From Rutidosis leptorrhynchoides (Eukaryota; Streptophyta; Magnoliopsida; Asterales; Asteraceae), in NCBI RefSeq assembly GCF_046630445.1, contig NC_092340.1:365594001-365658000 (forward strand): a stretch of DNA of 64,000 nucleotides, given 5' to 3'. The notes under the pieces were generated by a model, which was not told the DNA's origin, did no database searches, and saw only the letters and a list, made by a program, of their open reading frames with translations. Positions 36,155 to 48,194 of the stretch are shown here, piece by piece; within the stretch, counting starts at the first letter, position 1; the number at the start of each line of letters is the position of its first letter. A program made the position numbers and the translations under genes.

Positions 36155-37297
36155 ATGGAAAATCTCGAGAATATTTTGGAAACTCTTTATGACATCCGAA
36201 ATCAATTTAATCAATACTCTCAAACGGGTGTTGATGACAATTCGTTCAATCAATCTTGGATCACGAATGACGAAACAATAACTGGTTGTGAAATCTGTGG
36301 AGATTATCATTCAACATGGGAATGTTATTATTACATTCCTATGGAAAATTACGCACCCATGGAACCTGAATGGAATGATGATGAGGAATACAATTCTAAT
36401 TGGGATTATTCCCAAGAATATATCCAAAATCAACAACTAGTAGACGAGGAAAATTATGTGCCTGAAAATTCTTTAGATTATATGAAAATCAAACTCGAAG
36501 AACTTGATGCTCAAAATGAACAAATGAGAGAGTTTGTAAATTCGCAAGCTGAAACCCTATCAGATTACACACCTGTTGATCTGAGGAGTATTGTGCAAGA
36601 AAATCTCATATCATCGAATTTTGATGAATTCGAGAACTCCAAAATCACCAACTGTCCCGATGATACTTTTTATTCAGTCTTACCAATTTCACAACATATC
36701 GACACATTAGCCTCTACCGACGAAATCATCGATCCATCAACGGATGAAGAATAAGTAAGGGTGACAAATTGTTACTCTTGGGAAAACGATAACGTTGAAA
36801 ATTTTACCCCCGAGACCAAAATGGTGAGACTAATAAGTACCATTAATGAAGAAGAATTTGCTTTGATCCCGAAATTCACCATTCCACAACCTTCCAACCC
36901 AATATTCTCAATAGACTAGTCATCTACCGAAGATGAACTACGAGCCGTAATAGATAATGACACCTCGGATTTCACCCAATTGGGTAATAGAGGAGAAAAC
37001 TTTGATCTCGAGAATAAAAGGAAGGAAACGTTAGAAATTGTCCACCCTATAATATGTATGTCGGTGTATATTGATCCATTTGACCAAGAACCAGAAAAGA
37101 GACATATCCATTTACTAAAAACTACACTTATAAAAGAATTAAGTAGTGATATTCGGGTGGGTCTAAACTTTAAACCCATTGATATATTTTATACCACCCG
37201 AGATGTAAATAAGTGGCTCACTATTTTAATTCGTGGAACTTATTCTACCGACTTCACATGTCGTAAGCTAAGTGTGGGGAAGTCTAACCCCACTTAA
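36155..37297 (+). pseudogene. G2 gag-like frame with two in-frame stops
   Basis: One reading frame of 381 codons from ATG 36155 to TAA 37297, interrupted by TAA at 36752-36754 and TAG at 36917-36919. Near residue 45 is a zinc-knuckle-like CEICGDYHSTWEC, spaced C-x2-C-x3-H-x4-C as in G1 Gag. The remainder is very acidic (Asp/Glu/Asn) with a possible short coil (YMKIKLEELDAQNEQM); the last third is more hydrophobic and basic. The Gag core and protease of G1 are absent, so this is a shortened or replaced Gag. Both stops may be decay; the frame otherwise stays open for 1.1 kb in AT-rich DNA. The stop at 37297 lies just beyond a TAAGTGTGGGG motif. Confidence 0.6.
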
Positions 37298-37967
37298 CGT
37301 TAAATTACGGGTTCGGGTTAGTGCATAACTCGTTAAATAAACATGCATAATAATTAAGGGTAAAAGACGCATTTTCAAATATTAGTAAACAGTTCAGAAA
37401 AGCAGCCGTTTTTGAAAAAAAGCATGTCTGATAAAACAAGAAGGAATGAACGATGAGGCGCGCCATCTATCATTCGACGAGCTTTGTAATTACAAACTGG
37501 GTATTTTCAATAACTTTTCTACACTAATCACCCTCATGAATTTATAATTAGAGTCTGATTTCATGCAAATGAGGACATTGCATGATCTCAAGTGTGGGGA
37601 AGGGTTATAAATTCTCTCGGGTTTATACTTGGTTTATTTGTCAAATTTTATAAAAATTTGAAAAATTTTCAACTAAATGAATTTAAAATCATGTTTATAT
37701 ATATTTATGAACGGTGAAAACTAGGTGTTAATACCGAAATTATCGTTACCTCGGAAAGGACATAAATTGAGAAACACCCTAAAACGCTTGAATTCATTTA
37801 AAATGAAATAAAGGAGAGTAAAAAGGCAAAGAAAGAAACTAAGTGTGGGGAGAATGTACCTAGTTATTCAATTAAAAACTATCTAGCACATGTTTCTGTA
37901 AAGTTTAATGCAGGTGCTTTTGTTTTGGACTAAATTAACTATTTTACCCGATGAAAGAAAAGAAAAG
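37298..37967 (+). other. G2 spacer with polypurine-like motifs
   Basis: No frame. AAGTGTGGGGA motifs at 37589-37600 and 37840-37851. Aligns with G1 2280-2830 in reverse orientation. Confidence 0.65.
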
Positions 37968-38159
37968 ATGGATCTACAAGATGAATCAATTCCATCATTA
38001 AAAGGAAGTAAAGTCTTCCGAAAAAGACACGCGCTTCTTGATTTAGGTCAAGAAGTTGTCGTCCAGACCAGCTGTAGGTTGACGAAAAATCTAGAAAAGT
38101 CATCACTAAAATCAGTAGGAAATCCACGGACCTCAGCATCAAACAGGGTCGCCAAGTAG
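37968..38159 (+). CDS. Small conserved frame of G2 (63 aa, unknown function)
   Basis: ATG 37968; the product begins MDLQDESIPS and is nearly identical to the G1 frame at 2061-2267. It ends at TAG where G1 has TGG and five more codons. Position relative to gag and the 3' LTR is the same in both. Lys/Arg/Ser-rich, no recognised domain. Both gag regions have changed far more than this segment. Confidence 0.5.
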   Translation: MDLQDESIPSLKGSKVFRKRHALLDLGQEVVVQTSCRLTKNLEKSSLKSVGNPRTSASNRVAK

Positions 38160-39096
38160 TCAGATTTATCCTAACCATGAGAAGGATTTATCTCGTACAA
38201 TGGGGGGGGCACCGTGCAAATTAGCTTGATACTAATGAATCATGTCCCCAGAAAGGATAATCTCCTTAAAGATTAAAAATCAGCTTTTAAGCCTGATATT
38301 ACTCAATCCTTGAGATTGACCTTAAATATTGAGAATTACAAACTCATGAAATTCAATGATATCTAAACTCGAGCTTGAACGAGAAAATATTTTGATCAAA
38401 ATTAAAACCGATTTGTTTTCTGAAAACCTATTTTCAATGCGTTCATTACCATTGAACGTAAAATCCTAGGAATTGGGTGTCAACCGTAAGAACGGTGGTT
38501 GCATAGCATGGTCGGAGACAGGACCTTGTGCCAGACCGAAAAATCATAGGATGATCTTTACTATTGCTCCTACAAAGGATAGTAATTGCGTCCGACACGT
38601 TATAGACCATAATTAAAAGCATGTCTGGGGACATTGCCTTAACAGTTGCTTGTTCAACGCTTTCCTTTACAACCGGACGGTAGTTTACCGAAAGGTAATA
38701 TACGGAGCAAGTATACTGGACGTGTTGCTTTCCTAATACAAGGTTAGCAAGTGGGTGACACAAAACCATAAGTTTTGAGCCAAAATTTTCAAATCTGAAA
38801 CCTACAAAACCCACAAAAACATTTTGCAAACACCGGTGAAGGGTTATTTCGGAAAACTTATCTAGGGTAAAAGCTAGAATAAATTTTCAAAAGATCAAAT
38901 GTTTTCATAAAAATCCAATTTCCTTAAGGATCTAAATTTTCATAGTCATGTGGGACTGTAAACCACATCATTACTACCATTGTTCATACCGCCATATCAA
39001 AATCACTGATGTACAAAGTGTGAAGAATAAAGAAGTGATTCGTGTGATGTATTATATTATTTCAAGTTATGTATTGCTTGAGGACAAGCAACGTTC
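38160..39096 (+). other. G2 3' non-coding region
   Basis: Conserved with G1 1009-2060, but with no frame I can support on either strand. Confidence 0.65.
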
Positions 39097-39111
39097 AAGT
39101 GTGGGGATATT
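39097..39111 (+). other. G2 polypurine tract
   Basis: AAGTGTGGGGATATT immediately before the 3' LTR. Confidence 0.82.
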
Positions 39112-40961
39112 TGATAGTACTCCAAATGAACATATATTTAGTATCAATATCCTTCCAATATGTAAAGTTTTCAGTTGCAATTGTTCTATTTACAAGTGAT
39201 ATTCGTTTAAATAATAAAAGGAGAAGACAAAAGGCAGATTCGACGAATTGAAGACGCAAACGGCCAAAAAGCTCAAAAGTACAAAGTACAATCCAAGAGG
39301 TTCAATTTATTGATGAGAAACGTCTAAAAATTACAAGAGTACAAGTTACAAAACGCAAAGTACATGATATAAAATAATACGCAAGGACGTTCGAAAATCC
39401 GGAACCGGGACATGAGTCTACTCTCAACGCGTGACGCAACGGTACAAAAATTACAAGTCAACTATGCACATAAATAAAATATAATATTTAAATAATTCTT
39501 AAAATTATTTATATATTATATTATTATTTAATAACGTCGACAAGCAAAGATCCAAAATCATGTGAGCTGGAAATTCAAACTCCGCGACTCGCGGAGTTTG
39601 AAAAGTAAAAGTGCCGCAACTCGCGGAGTTTGAAATTTCAGAAATGTCCTATAAATATCAACTTTTTCTGCCGAGTTTTAAACACACCAAAATAATAATA
39701 ATAATACTCCCTATGTAATAATAATATATATATAATATATATATAGTATAGGTTAGTTTTATATTAGATTAGTTTGGGTTAATGTAAAGGTTATTTTACG
39801 GGTTTTAAAGTTGGAGCTCTGTCTGTGTAACACTACGCGATAAATAATCAATGTAAGCTATGTTCTCCTTTTTAAATTAATGTCTCGTACTTAAGTTATT
39901 ATTATGCTTATTTAAGATGAAGTAATCATGATGTTGGGCTAAAAATATTAAAATTGGGTAATTGGGCTTTGTACCATAATTGGAGTTTGGACAAAAGAAC
40001 GACACTTGTGAAAATTAGACTATGGGCTATTAATGGGCTTTATATTTGTTTAACTAAATGATAGTTTGTTAATTTTAATATAAAGATTTACAATTGGACG
40101 TCCCTATAAATAACCATATACACTCGATCGGACACGATGGGCGGGGAATTTATATGTACGAATAATAGTTCATTTAACCGGACACGGGAATGGATTAATA
40201 GTCACTAGAATTATTAAAACAGGGGTGAAATTATGTACAAGAACAGTTGGCGTAATTGTTAACAAAGTATTAAACCTTGGATTACACGCAGTCGATATCC
40301 TGGTGTAATTATTAAACAAAGTATTAAAACCTTGTTACAGTTTAAGTCCCCAATTAGTTGGAATATTTGACTTCGGATATAAGGATAATTTGACGAGGAC
40401 ACTCGCACTTTATATTTATGACTGATGGACTGTTATGGACAAAAACCAGACGAGCATATTAAATAATCCAGGACAAAGAACAATTAACCCATGGGAATAA
40501 ACTAAAAATCAACACGTCAAACATCATGATTACGGAAGTTTAAATAAGCATAATTATTTTATTTTATATTTCATCGCACCTTTAATTATTCGTCATTTAT
40601 AATTTTTGTTATTTATTTTATTTTGTTAATTAAATTTACTTTACGCTTCGCTTAAAATATAAAATCGACAAACCGGTCATTAAACGGTAAACCCCCCTTT
40701 TATATATTATATATATATATATATTTATATATTTTTGTACAAATGTAATTATATAAAAATATAGTGTAACCGTCTCCCTGTGGAACGAACCGGACTTACT
40801 AAAAACTATACTACTCTACGATTAGGTACACTGCCTATAGTGTTGTAGCAAGGTTTAGGTATATCCCATCTGTAAATAAATATATAAAACTTGTGTAATT
40901 TGTAACGTATTTCGTAATAAAAATATATATACTATTTCACGTACCCCTAGCAATGACATCA
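39112..40961 (+). repeat. G2 3' LTR (1850 bp)
   Basis: Matches 33209-35056 with scattered substitutions and small AT indels, and ends at the GTAAC target duplication. Confidence 0.92.
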
Positions 40962-41649
40962 GTAACCTAAGAATTAGGGAACATCACTAATTTTGAGAAC
41001 TAGTGCACGCCTAATTGACGCGAATCCTAAAGGTAGCTACTGGGTTTAACACCCCCACCTATAATGTTCACTAGACGGAAGGGCTAGTGGGCGTGGTGTT
41101 TAGTACTTTGAAGTTTATATGATTATTATACAGACGAGATGTTCTATTTTAGGGATATTATTATGCGCATTATATGTTAAGGTCGGTTACCAAGCCAAGC
41201 TATGAAAGCAATGAAAAGTGAATGTTATGTATCGAGAGAATGATTTTATACACAGATTATGTGTATGTTATTTTTGTGAACAAGATATGTGTACGGTTAC
41301 TAAGATTTATGAAAGATGATTTCGTACACGAGAAAGGTGTACTGTATTTAAAAGATATTGCATGTACATTACAGGTGGGTATAGGATTCGGGCCCATTTG
41401 TACCATGCAGGATTTAAATCTTGTGGTCTATCAAAATGATGAATTTTATTGTTTTATGATAAACTTATGAACTCACCAACCTTTGGTTGACACTTTAAAG
41501 CATGTTTATTCTCAAGTATGAAAGAAATCTTCCGCTGTGCATTTGCTCATACTACATGGAGTCGTTCATGGCATATAGAGGTCAGAACCTCGCAATGGGA
41601 CCAACTGTTAAAGACTTCGTCCAGATGGATTAGAACGGGTCACTACAGG

Positions 41650-41661
41650 TGGTATCAGAGC
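41650..41661 (+). other. BC primer binding site (tRNA-iMet)
   Basis: TGGTATCAGAGC two bases after the LTR end CACTACA. Confidence 0.88.
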
Positions 41662-42046
41662 GGTGGTCTTAGCGAACAAGGTCTTGCATTAGTGTGTCTA
41701 ACTGATAGTTGTTTAGATGCATTAGTGAGTCTGGACTTCGACCGTGTCTGCATGTCAAAAGTTTTGCTTATCATTTTTGTCGAAAATTGCCTATTTATTA
41801 TTCTTAGTCTAGACACATCTTATTGCATTGATTGCATAAATAGCGTATAGACAAAATCCATATCTTAGCATATCTGCTAAATCATATCATCGTGTATCTG
41901 TTACTGTAAACTTTGTCTGACATATTCCGTAAATTCCTCCGTAATCTACGAAATCTTTTGCTCTATATATATATATAGACATAGAATACCATCCGATAGC
42001 CAGAAAATCATCTCATATCGAAAAATCCTTTATTCAATCGTACGAA

Positions 42047-42454
42047 ATGGAATTCGTCATCAGTTCAAGTCCTTCGGATTTCGAAATGGAATCCCAATCA
42101 AGCTCCGAAAGCAGTGTGACCGGAATGGATCGACCAATCAGCCATCATCTATTCTGGATGAATTGGGGATGGATTCGTAGCCTCCTCAATCATTGGAGAC
42201 AAGAAGAAGGTGATCCCTTCCATCCACCACATTGCCCTCTTGGTGAAGAACCTGAAGCACTTACCGGCGAACCTGTCCAAAACACTATTTTCTCTCTCAT
42301 TTCCAGAGTATCTCGTCACGATTATATACTTTATCAAATTCTAGATTTTATTTATCCGCTCGTCCGAACCGACAATCACCCCGGTGTAACAGAAGAAGTC
42401 AACGAGCTTCGCGCTCGAGTAGTGGCTTTGGAGAATATGGTGCAAAGGTTATAA
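42047..42454 (+). CDS. BC first frame (135 aa, unknown, possibly Gag N-terminus)
   Basis: ATG 42047. A Ser/Glu-rich start (about 1-30) is followed by a Trp-rich stretch (LFWMNWGWIRSLLNHW, about 36-51), a central region with FPV-less loops of Pro and Glu, then a predicted coiled coil ELRARVVALENMVQRL at the end. Compared with T (23331-23829), the BC frame is intact through the point where T has a stop and a frameshift, but ends early at TAA 42452-42454 where T reads CAA and continues about 30 Pro/Ala-rich residues. It is the first frame after the leader, the place Gag occupies in autonomous elements. No known domain is recognised. Confidence 0.55.
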   Translation: MEFVISSSPSDFEMESQSSSESSVTGMDRPISHHLFWMNWGWIRSLLNHWRQEEGDPFHPPHCPLGEEPEALTGEPVQNTIFSLISRVSRHDYILYQILDFIYPLVRTDNHPGVTEEVNELRARVVALENMVQRL

Positions 42455-42460
42455 ATACCA

Positions 42461-42755
42461 GCAGCAGCACCAGCAGCATAACCAGTACCACCATCATCAA
42501 TGCCAACAGTACCATTACTACCCCCAACCACAATTGCGTCGTAAACCCCAACTTTACAATCTGTTCCACAAACATCAACGTCATACGCACCATAGATACC
42601 AAGGAGTACTAATAAGAATCAACGATGAAGTATTGATTCATAACTTCATTGGAGAAACATTCTGCAGCGATTATGTAATCCCTAAAGTTTTAGAAATTAT
42701 GTACTCTAGTTCTAACCGAAAATCATATGAGTTTAACATCATATTAACTCATTAA
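42461..42755 (+). pseudogene. BC second frame, Gln/His-rich, +1 relative to first
   Basis: Open without ATG from the end of the first frame: Gln/His-rich, then Arg/His-rich, then NDEVLIHNFIGETFCSDYVI and a short tail to TAA 42755. Same +1 shift and order as T 23708-23989; the distal half is also duplicated in T. Confidence 0.45.
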
Positions 42756-44111
42756 ATCCATGATTACATCTGAAGAAAATATATATGCAAGTATATTTTC
42801 ATAAAGATTGTAATTAAAAATTCTTTTGTACAACTGTTAATGGTGAAAATATTTTAACGGGTAGGTAATACCCGAGAAATATTTAGATTTCACATTAATA
42901 AGTTACACTGTACATTCTTCGAATCTGATTCAACAGTCATTTACTATCCTACTTACACCCACAGATATACGTATCCGTTCACCGCAGAATAACCATTTTC
43001 ATTCAATTTTATATTTGAATTTTGACTTATCAGAATCCAACAAGTGGCATAATGAAGAAAATATTTGACAAAATAAAATTTGTTAGAAACAAACAAATTA
43101 ACTATGAGAAAAATTTTGTTAAGAATCCACGCTAACTGTTCCTAGCTAACTGTTCCTAGCTAACTGATTACATTTTATTTATCGCAATTTATTTATTGCA
43201 ATTTATATTCTCGCAATTTTATTTATCGTCATTTAATTTCTGTTATTTATTTTACGCACTTTAAATATCGGGACACGTATACAAGGTTTTGACATATCAT
43301 ATCGACGCATCTATATATATTATTTGGAATAACCATAGACACTCTATATGCTGTAATGATCGAGTTTGCTATACAGGGTTGAGGTTGATTCTTAAATAAT
43401 ATATATACTTTGAGTTGTGATCGAGTCCGAGACAGGTACACGGGTCACGATACGTATTAATTAATTCGAATATTATAAACTGTATTTGAATTAATGAATT
43501 ATTAACTTAGGACTGCTAACTGTGGACTACCAATATTGGATAATTAAAATGAATTAAAATATTGATTATAACATATGAAACTAAACAATTCTTCAAGTTT
43601 TCCAATTGACTTTATCTTAAACCTCATTTGTATCTTGACGATTACAATCTGCGTTCAAACCTTTCATGATTCTTGGAAACACCTCAATCGATAGGATGAA
43701 CCAACCGCACTTCATCTACGGAAGAAAAGGTTGATACATATAGTTATGCATCTGAAAAACTCTCGGAAATTGAGTAAACATTTAACACGTAGTTGTGCTA
43801 ATTCCTTAGTGTTATTGTTACCCAAAATAACTTAATAATCCCTTTCGAAGTAGCAAATTTTGTCACAGCTCCAGCAAGACAATTTCGACTTTTCGTTCGA
43901 AACAACCTTATTATATCTTTGATATATATGCGTGCTTTTTTATTGTTACCGGGGAACCTTTCATATTCCACCATATTACCATCAGCGTTTAATCATCTAA
44001 AAACACAATTCTCCTTAAACCACCTCGGATTGATAACCGATGATTCAGATATCGTAGCATTAAATGCAGAGAAAATAGAAAAATGGTAGATGATCTAAAC
44101 GGCCAAAAGTT
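42756..44111 (+). other. BC interior, no supported gene
   Basis: About 43050-43560 is absent from T and includes ATTTATCGCAATTTATT-type repeats and a long AT-rich stretch; it may be an old insertion whose ends I cannot fix. The rest aligns in patches with T 24780-25840. Confidence 0.5.
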
Positions 44112-45829
44112 TGATGATAAAGAAAGGAGTGCTGGGAACGCTCGATAGAAAATTTGGTACTGAAAAAAAACGGATTGAGCTAACCATGAAGGAGACCAAT
44201 GACAAATACAAGGACCTGTGACGCCCCGTACACAACCATCGTGTACAATTTATCAACAACAGGATCTTTACACAGTCGAATACTACATGCTATTTGAAAA
44301 CAAGTTTTGCATTCATAAAAGATAGCGTTTACAAAAGATAACGTGACACAAAGGTCGTTACAAAGTCATTATTTGAAAATAACATAAACTACGAATGCAA
44401 AAGAAAAGTTCCATGATTGATACATCTCTAAGGTTATGCAGCGGAATTTTAGCACAGCAGGTCCTTAACAGCAAGTCTAAACAGCGGAAGCAACAAACCT
44501 CTAGGCACCTGAGAAAACATGCTTAAAAACGTCAACAATAATGTTGGTGAGCTATAGTTTAAGTTGTAACAGTAATGTAAGGTAGACCACGAGATTTCAG
44601 TGTTCCAAAACAGTATGAAAAGTATATGTTTAACCGTAGGCACTTGGTAACTAACTTAATGTTTATAACCCCCTAAAAGTACACTTGGCGAGTGCGTATG
44701 GTTACGAAGTATTAAACACCCATTAAATGCTAGCGTGACTAGCCCGAGTGGGGATGTCAAACCCAATGGATCCATATCTAATATTCACGTTCACCGGTCC
44801 AAAACCAATGATTAAACGTTACCGTGCTAAGGGGAAAGTTTATGCCGTTATATAACCCACACATATGTAAAGTTTAAGTTCTCGTGTCAAGTAAGTAAAA
44901 CATAAAAAGCGCATGTATTCTCAGTCCCAAAAATAGTATAAGTAAAAAGGGAAGCTATAACTCACAGTGATAAGAGCGGTAAAGTCGATAATGAAAGTAT
45001 GCAAGTAGTAAGTCAGTCCGAAAGGTCGTCAACCTAAGTCAAAGGTTGCTAGGTCAGTATGTTATCCTCATAAGTTCTAATAGTGCATAAAATAAGTTTC
45101 AGTGTCATCATCATCATCATTCATCATCATAAAAGCTAAGTAAGTTTGACAAGAATAGAGATCGAAACAATAGGCTGACTTCGGTCAGCTGCTACGACCT
45201 CTACGTAACTCGAAAATACGCGTAGTCAGTGGCTATAGCTCCATATATGAGTCCCCTAACCGCTAACCAATTTTCAGAACCTAAATCGTCTTCGTTTCAC
45301 CGTGGCGACGGTTTAAGTGCGAGTAGGTCAGAAATTTCAGCACAACATTAATAGGGTGTAGTGACTTTCGGAAGGCCATAAATCCCAAACTGTAACTCGG
45401 ATTAAGACGAGGTCTAAATGGAAAATCATCTAATCGAACCGAAATAACTGAAAATTAACTTTCTAGTAGCCCAGGTGGTCTGATCAGATCCCGAATACAG
45501 TAAGCAAGGTGCTCCTATGGGGTTCTTAGTGCTTGATGCTCATCACGGTTCTCATCCTTGATGCTTGTAGCTTCAAGTGTACAACTCGTTGATGGGTTAG
45601 CATAACCTTGACCAAAATTCTACCATCAACACACAATATGTTAAGACCAAGTAAGAACACAACTCATTTAAGAGTCTTAGATGGATGATGAACCAAGGTT
45701 ACATCATATCCTTAGTCTTAACACAATTACAAGTTACATTTTCAACTAAACCTACAAACTTTACTTTAATCAAACAAGTATGAACATAATCTAAGTCAAA
45801 TGAAGTGATGGAACCCTTAGCTAGAGAGC

Positions 45830-45943
45830 TTGGATCCTTTTCACACAAGTTATAAGGTCACAAAGCTAGAAAGCTTGAACCTTTAGTGTTCTTGAAGACC
45901 TTGAAGCATAAAGCTTAGATCTTTAAGTTACATGAAGACCATA
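45830..45943 (-). repeat. AAGCTAGAAAGCTT short dyads in R
   Basis: Recurring AAGCT-AGAA-AGCTT and AAGC-ATA-AAGCTT units here and, beyond N1, at 53250-53560, with loose periodicity of roughly 160 bases in the right block. They lie downstream of the minus-strand TATA box, in the transcribed part of the LTR. Confidence 0.6.
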
Positions 45944-47758
45944 TGTAAGACTCTAATATTTATTGTATGGAAGTGTAATTATGCTACGTTAAATGCAGGA
46001 AGTATTGTGGAATTAAACGAAGGTCAGAATCTGCCCAGACTGTTGTGAGCGCCGCGCACAGTTATGGGTGCGCGCCGCGCACCTTGCCAGCAACAGATTT
46101 CAGCCTTTTTCTATTTTGAGTTTAATGAAGGGCAATTTGTTCATTTCACTTGAGGCCAGATCTGTGGGCTTTATCAGTTAGTTTGGATCCAACTTTGGAT
46201 CATTTTCACATCCATTCATCACTCTCATCTTCAAACCCTAGAGAGAGAAGAGTTTTAGAGAGAGAAAGCTTCATTTGGAGAAGAAAGACTTGGATTCTCA
46301 CCAAAGCTCGGGTTTTTAAAGTTGTTCACCTCGTTCCTAGCTACGTTTTGGTTGTTGTGGTAAGTTCTAACTCCGAATTTCATTGTTTGATTTGATATTC
46401 AAAGTTAGGGTTTGAACTTAATTTGTAGAGAAACCCATTTAAAACTCTTGAAGTGAGTTTGTTGATGCTAGTAATGCGGTTTATTGTTATTGTTGGTGGA
46501 TTTTGGGTTGGCGAACAAATTGGTCTTGTTTATGACTTGTAATTGGGTTTAATCACTAGGTTTAGTGATTATGGAAGTATTGGAACCCTTTTGATGTGTT
46601 TGAAAGACTAATTTTAGAATTGAGTCAAAATTGGGGTTTTTTGGTGATTTTGAGATTGATAAGTGTTAAACACTTAAGTTTGGGTTCTTTTGGCTTATTA
46701 GGACCATTTTCACTTGTGATTAGTGATTAGTGGTTAGTTTGGACGCGTTTGGTGTTTGTAAGTGCAATTGGTCGAATTTGCACTAAGTGTCGAATTGAGT
46801 TGGTTTGTAAATCCACTCTAAGTGTGTTATTGTATTTGTGATAATGGATTAGGTACTTTCCATTGACGTGTTGCGGAATTACTCGGTTGCATTCATCAAG
46901 GCGAAAAGGTGAGTGTTAATATCCTATGTGCATATGTATGTGTAGGATGGGTGCGGGTTGGGTGAAGCGGTTCTCGGTTATAGAGATCACTTCACATATA
47001 GGTTCATGATGGCTCGGTTTGCACGATCATCTTATTGTTAAGTTGTGAATTTCGGTTAGAGTGGATTCATGGTGACTCGGTTTATACGGTCATCTTATTG
47101 TTAAGGTTAATTGTTTAGCCTTGGGTTGTAGGTTCGGGGATATTATATTATCTTATGTTTTGATATTGATGTGTTGTAGCTAGCCCTTTGGGTGTAGCTT
47201 GGTAGTGTTGTTCATAACGTTGTGAGTGAACTTACATTGATGTTGTAGCTAGTGGTATCGCAATTGTACGGTAAGCTTAGTTTTGCTTGCTATATGCTCG
47301 GATGATCCGATTTGCTTGGATGCGGTGGCTCGGGTAAGCGTGGGAACTAGTGGCTCGCGTAGTTGCTTTAGAAGATCTTGCTTTTGGATTGGATAGGATT
47401 GGGTAGCGTATCCCCAATCACCATGCTCGGTTTTATTTTGTATTAGAAGTCGTGTGGTTGAAAACTTGTATTTTGTACGAAAGTCGTAGAACGGCCAATG
47501 TGGGCCCGGTCTCGTAAAACTCGTTTTATTATTGGAACGTGATAGTTTTAACTATTATAATATGTTGTGAAAAGCCTTTGGTCTAAATGTGTCGGGAAGT
47601 CGAAGATCTTTTCGCGTAAAACGGAAAAAGTGGACAGAAGCTGCCAGGCACCAGTGCGCGCCGCACACTTGGTGTGGTGCGCTCGGCGCACCCTTCAGCC
47701 CAGTTTTTTTTTTTTTTTTATGTTGCGATTTTGGTTGGTTACGGGTTGGGATGTTACA
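45944..47758 (+). repeat. N1 5' LTR (1815 bp)
   Basis: Starts TGTAAGACTC and ends GATGTTACA. GC-rich dyads occur near both ends, for example GGTGCGC/GCGCACC at 46067-46083. Confidence 0.92.
46067..46083 (+). promoter_or_regulatory. GC-rich hairpin in N1 LTR
   Basis: Seven-base perfect stem with a GCC loop; a second cluster of GCGCGCC/GCGCAC motifs is at 47655-47695. The same positions in the 3' LTR are 51520-51540 and 53110-53150. Confidence 0.65.
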
Positions 47759-47760
47759 AG

Positions 47761-47772
47761 TGGTATCAGAGC
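47761..47772 (+). other. N1 primer binding site (tRNA-iMet)
   Basis: TGGTATCAGAGC two bases after the 5' LTR. Confidence 0.9.
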
Positions 47773-48194
47773 AAGGTCTAAGGGATTTAGGTGACTTGAG
47801 ATAGGTGCCTAGACTTAGACTTTTATGTGTGCTTATTTGTTGCGTGACTTGTAGAATTACGGGTCGGAATGGGTTATAGTTAGTGCCTTTTTTGTAAGTG
47901 GACTAACGTTTATATTAGTAATGCGGATATTATTAATATATTATTGTGTTGTGATAATAATTCTCGCGTGTGTTGTTGTCGCGTGGAATTTGTTTGTGTT
48001 TGTTTATGACATCAAGCGAGGCGGTCGTTGTACTAACAAGTTGATACGGCGTGTAGGCGTAATAAGGACTTGCAAACCTTATTACGGGTGCAAATCATGT
48101 CTAACAAGTGATGTACGACGAGTGTTTAGCAAGATGGGACGGTGTTGTGCGTGTGGTTTATACGTTCGTGATCTAATCGTTTGCATTCCTTAGA

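Larger units (their letters stand above)
33209..40961 (+). mobile_element. G2: non-autonomous Athila/Tat-like LTR retrotransposon
   Basis: LTRs 33209-35056 and 39112-40961, flanked by GTAAC (33204-33208 and 40962-40966). tRNA-Asp primer site after the 5' LTR and polypurine tract before the 3' LTR. The 4.05-kb interior has one long gag-like frame with two stops and the small conserved frame also seen in G1; no Gag core, protease or polymerase. LTR differences such as those at 33505-33535 against 39408-39440 are more numerous than in G1, so it is older, in line with it predating the tandem duplication. Confidence 0.9.

Noticed and set aside
38446..38829. 127-codon minus-strand frame in G2
   Set aside because: The corresponding part of G1 is not open in the same way, and the sequence is the conserved non-coding 3' region.
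41222..41470. 82-codon ATG frame, also at 59369-59617
   Set aside because: Conserved only because it lies in both LTRs of BC; the related T LTR does not keep it open.
46150..46395. 81-codon frame, also at 51606-51851
   Set aside because: Lies within the N1 LTR leader; it occurs twice only because there are two LTRs, and its composition is leader-like.
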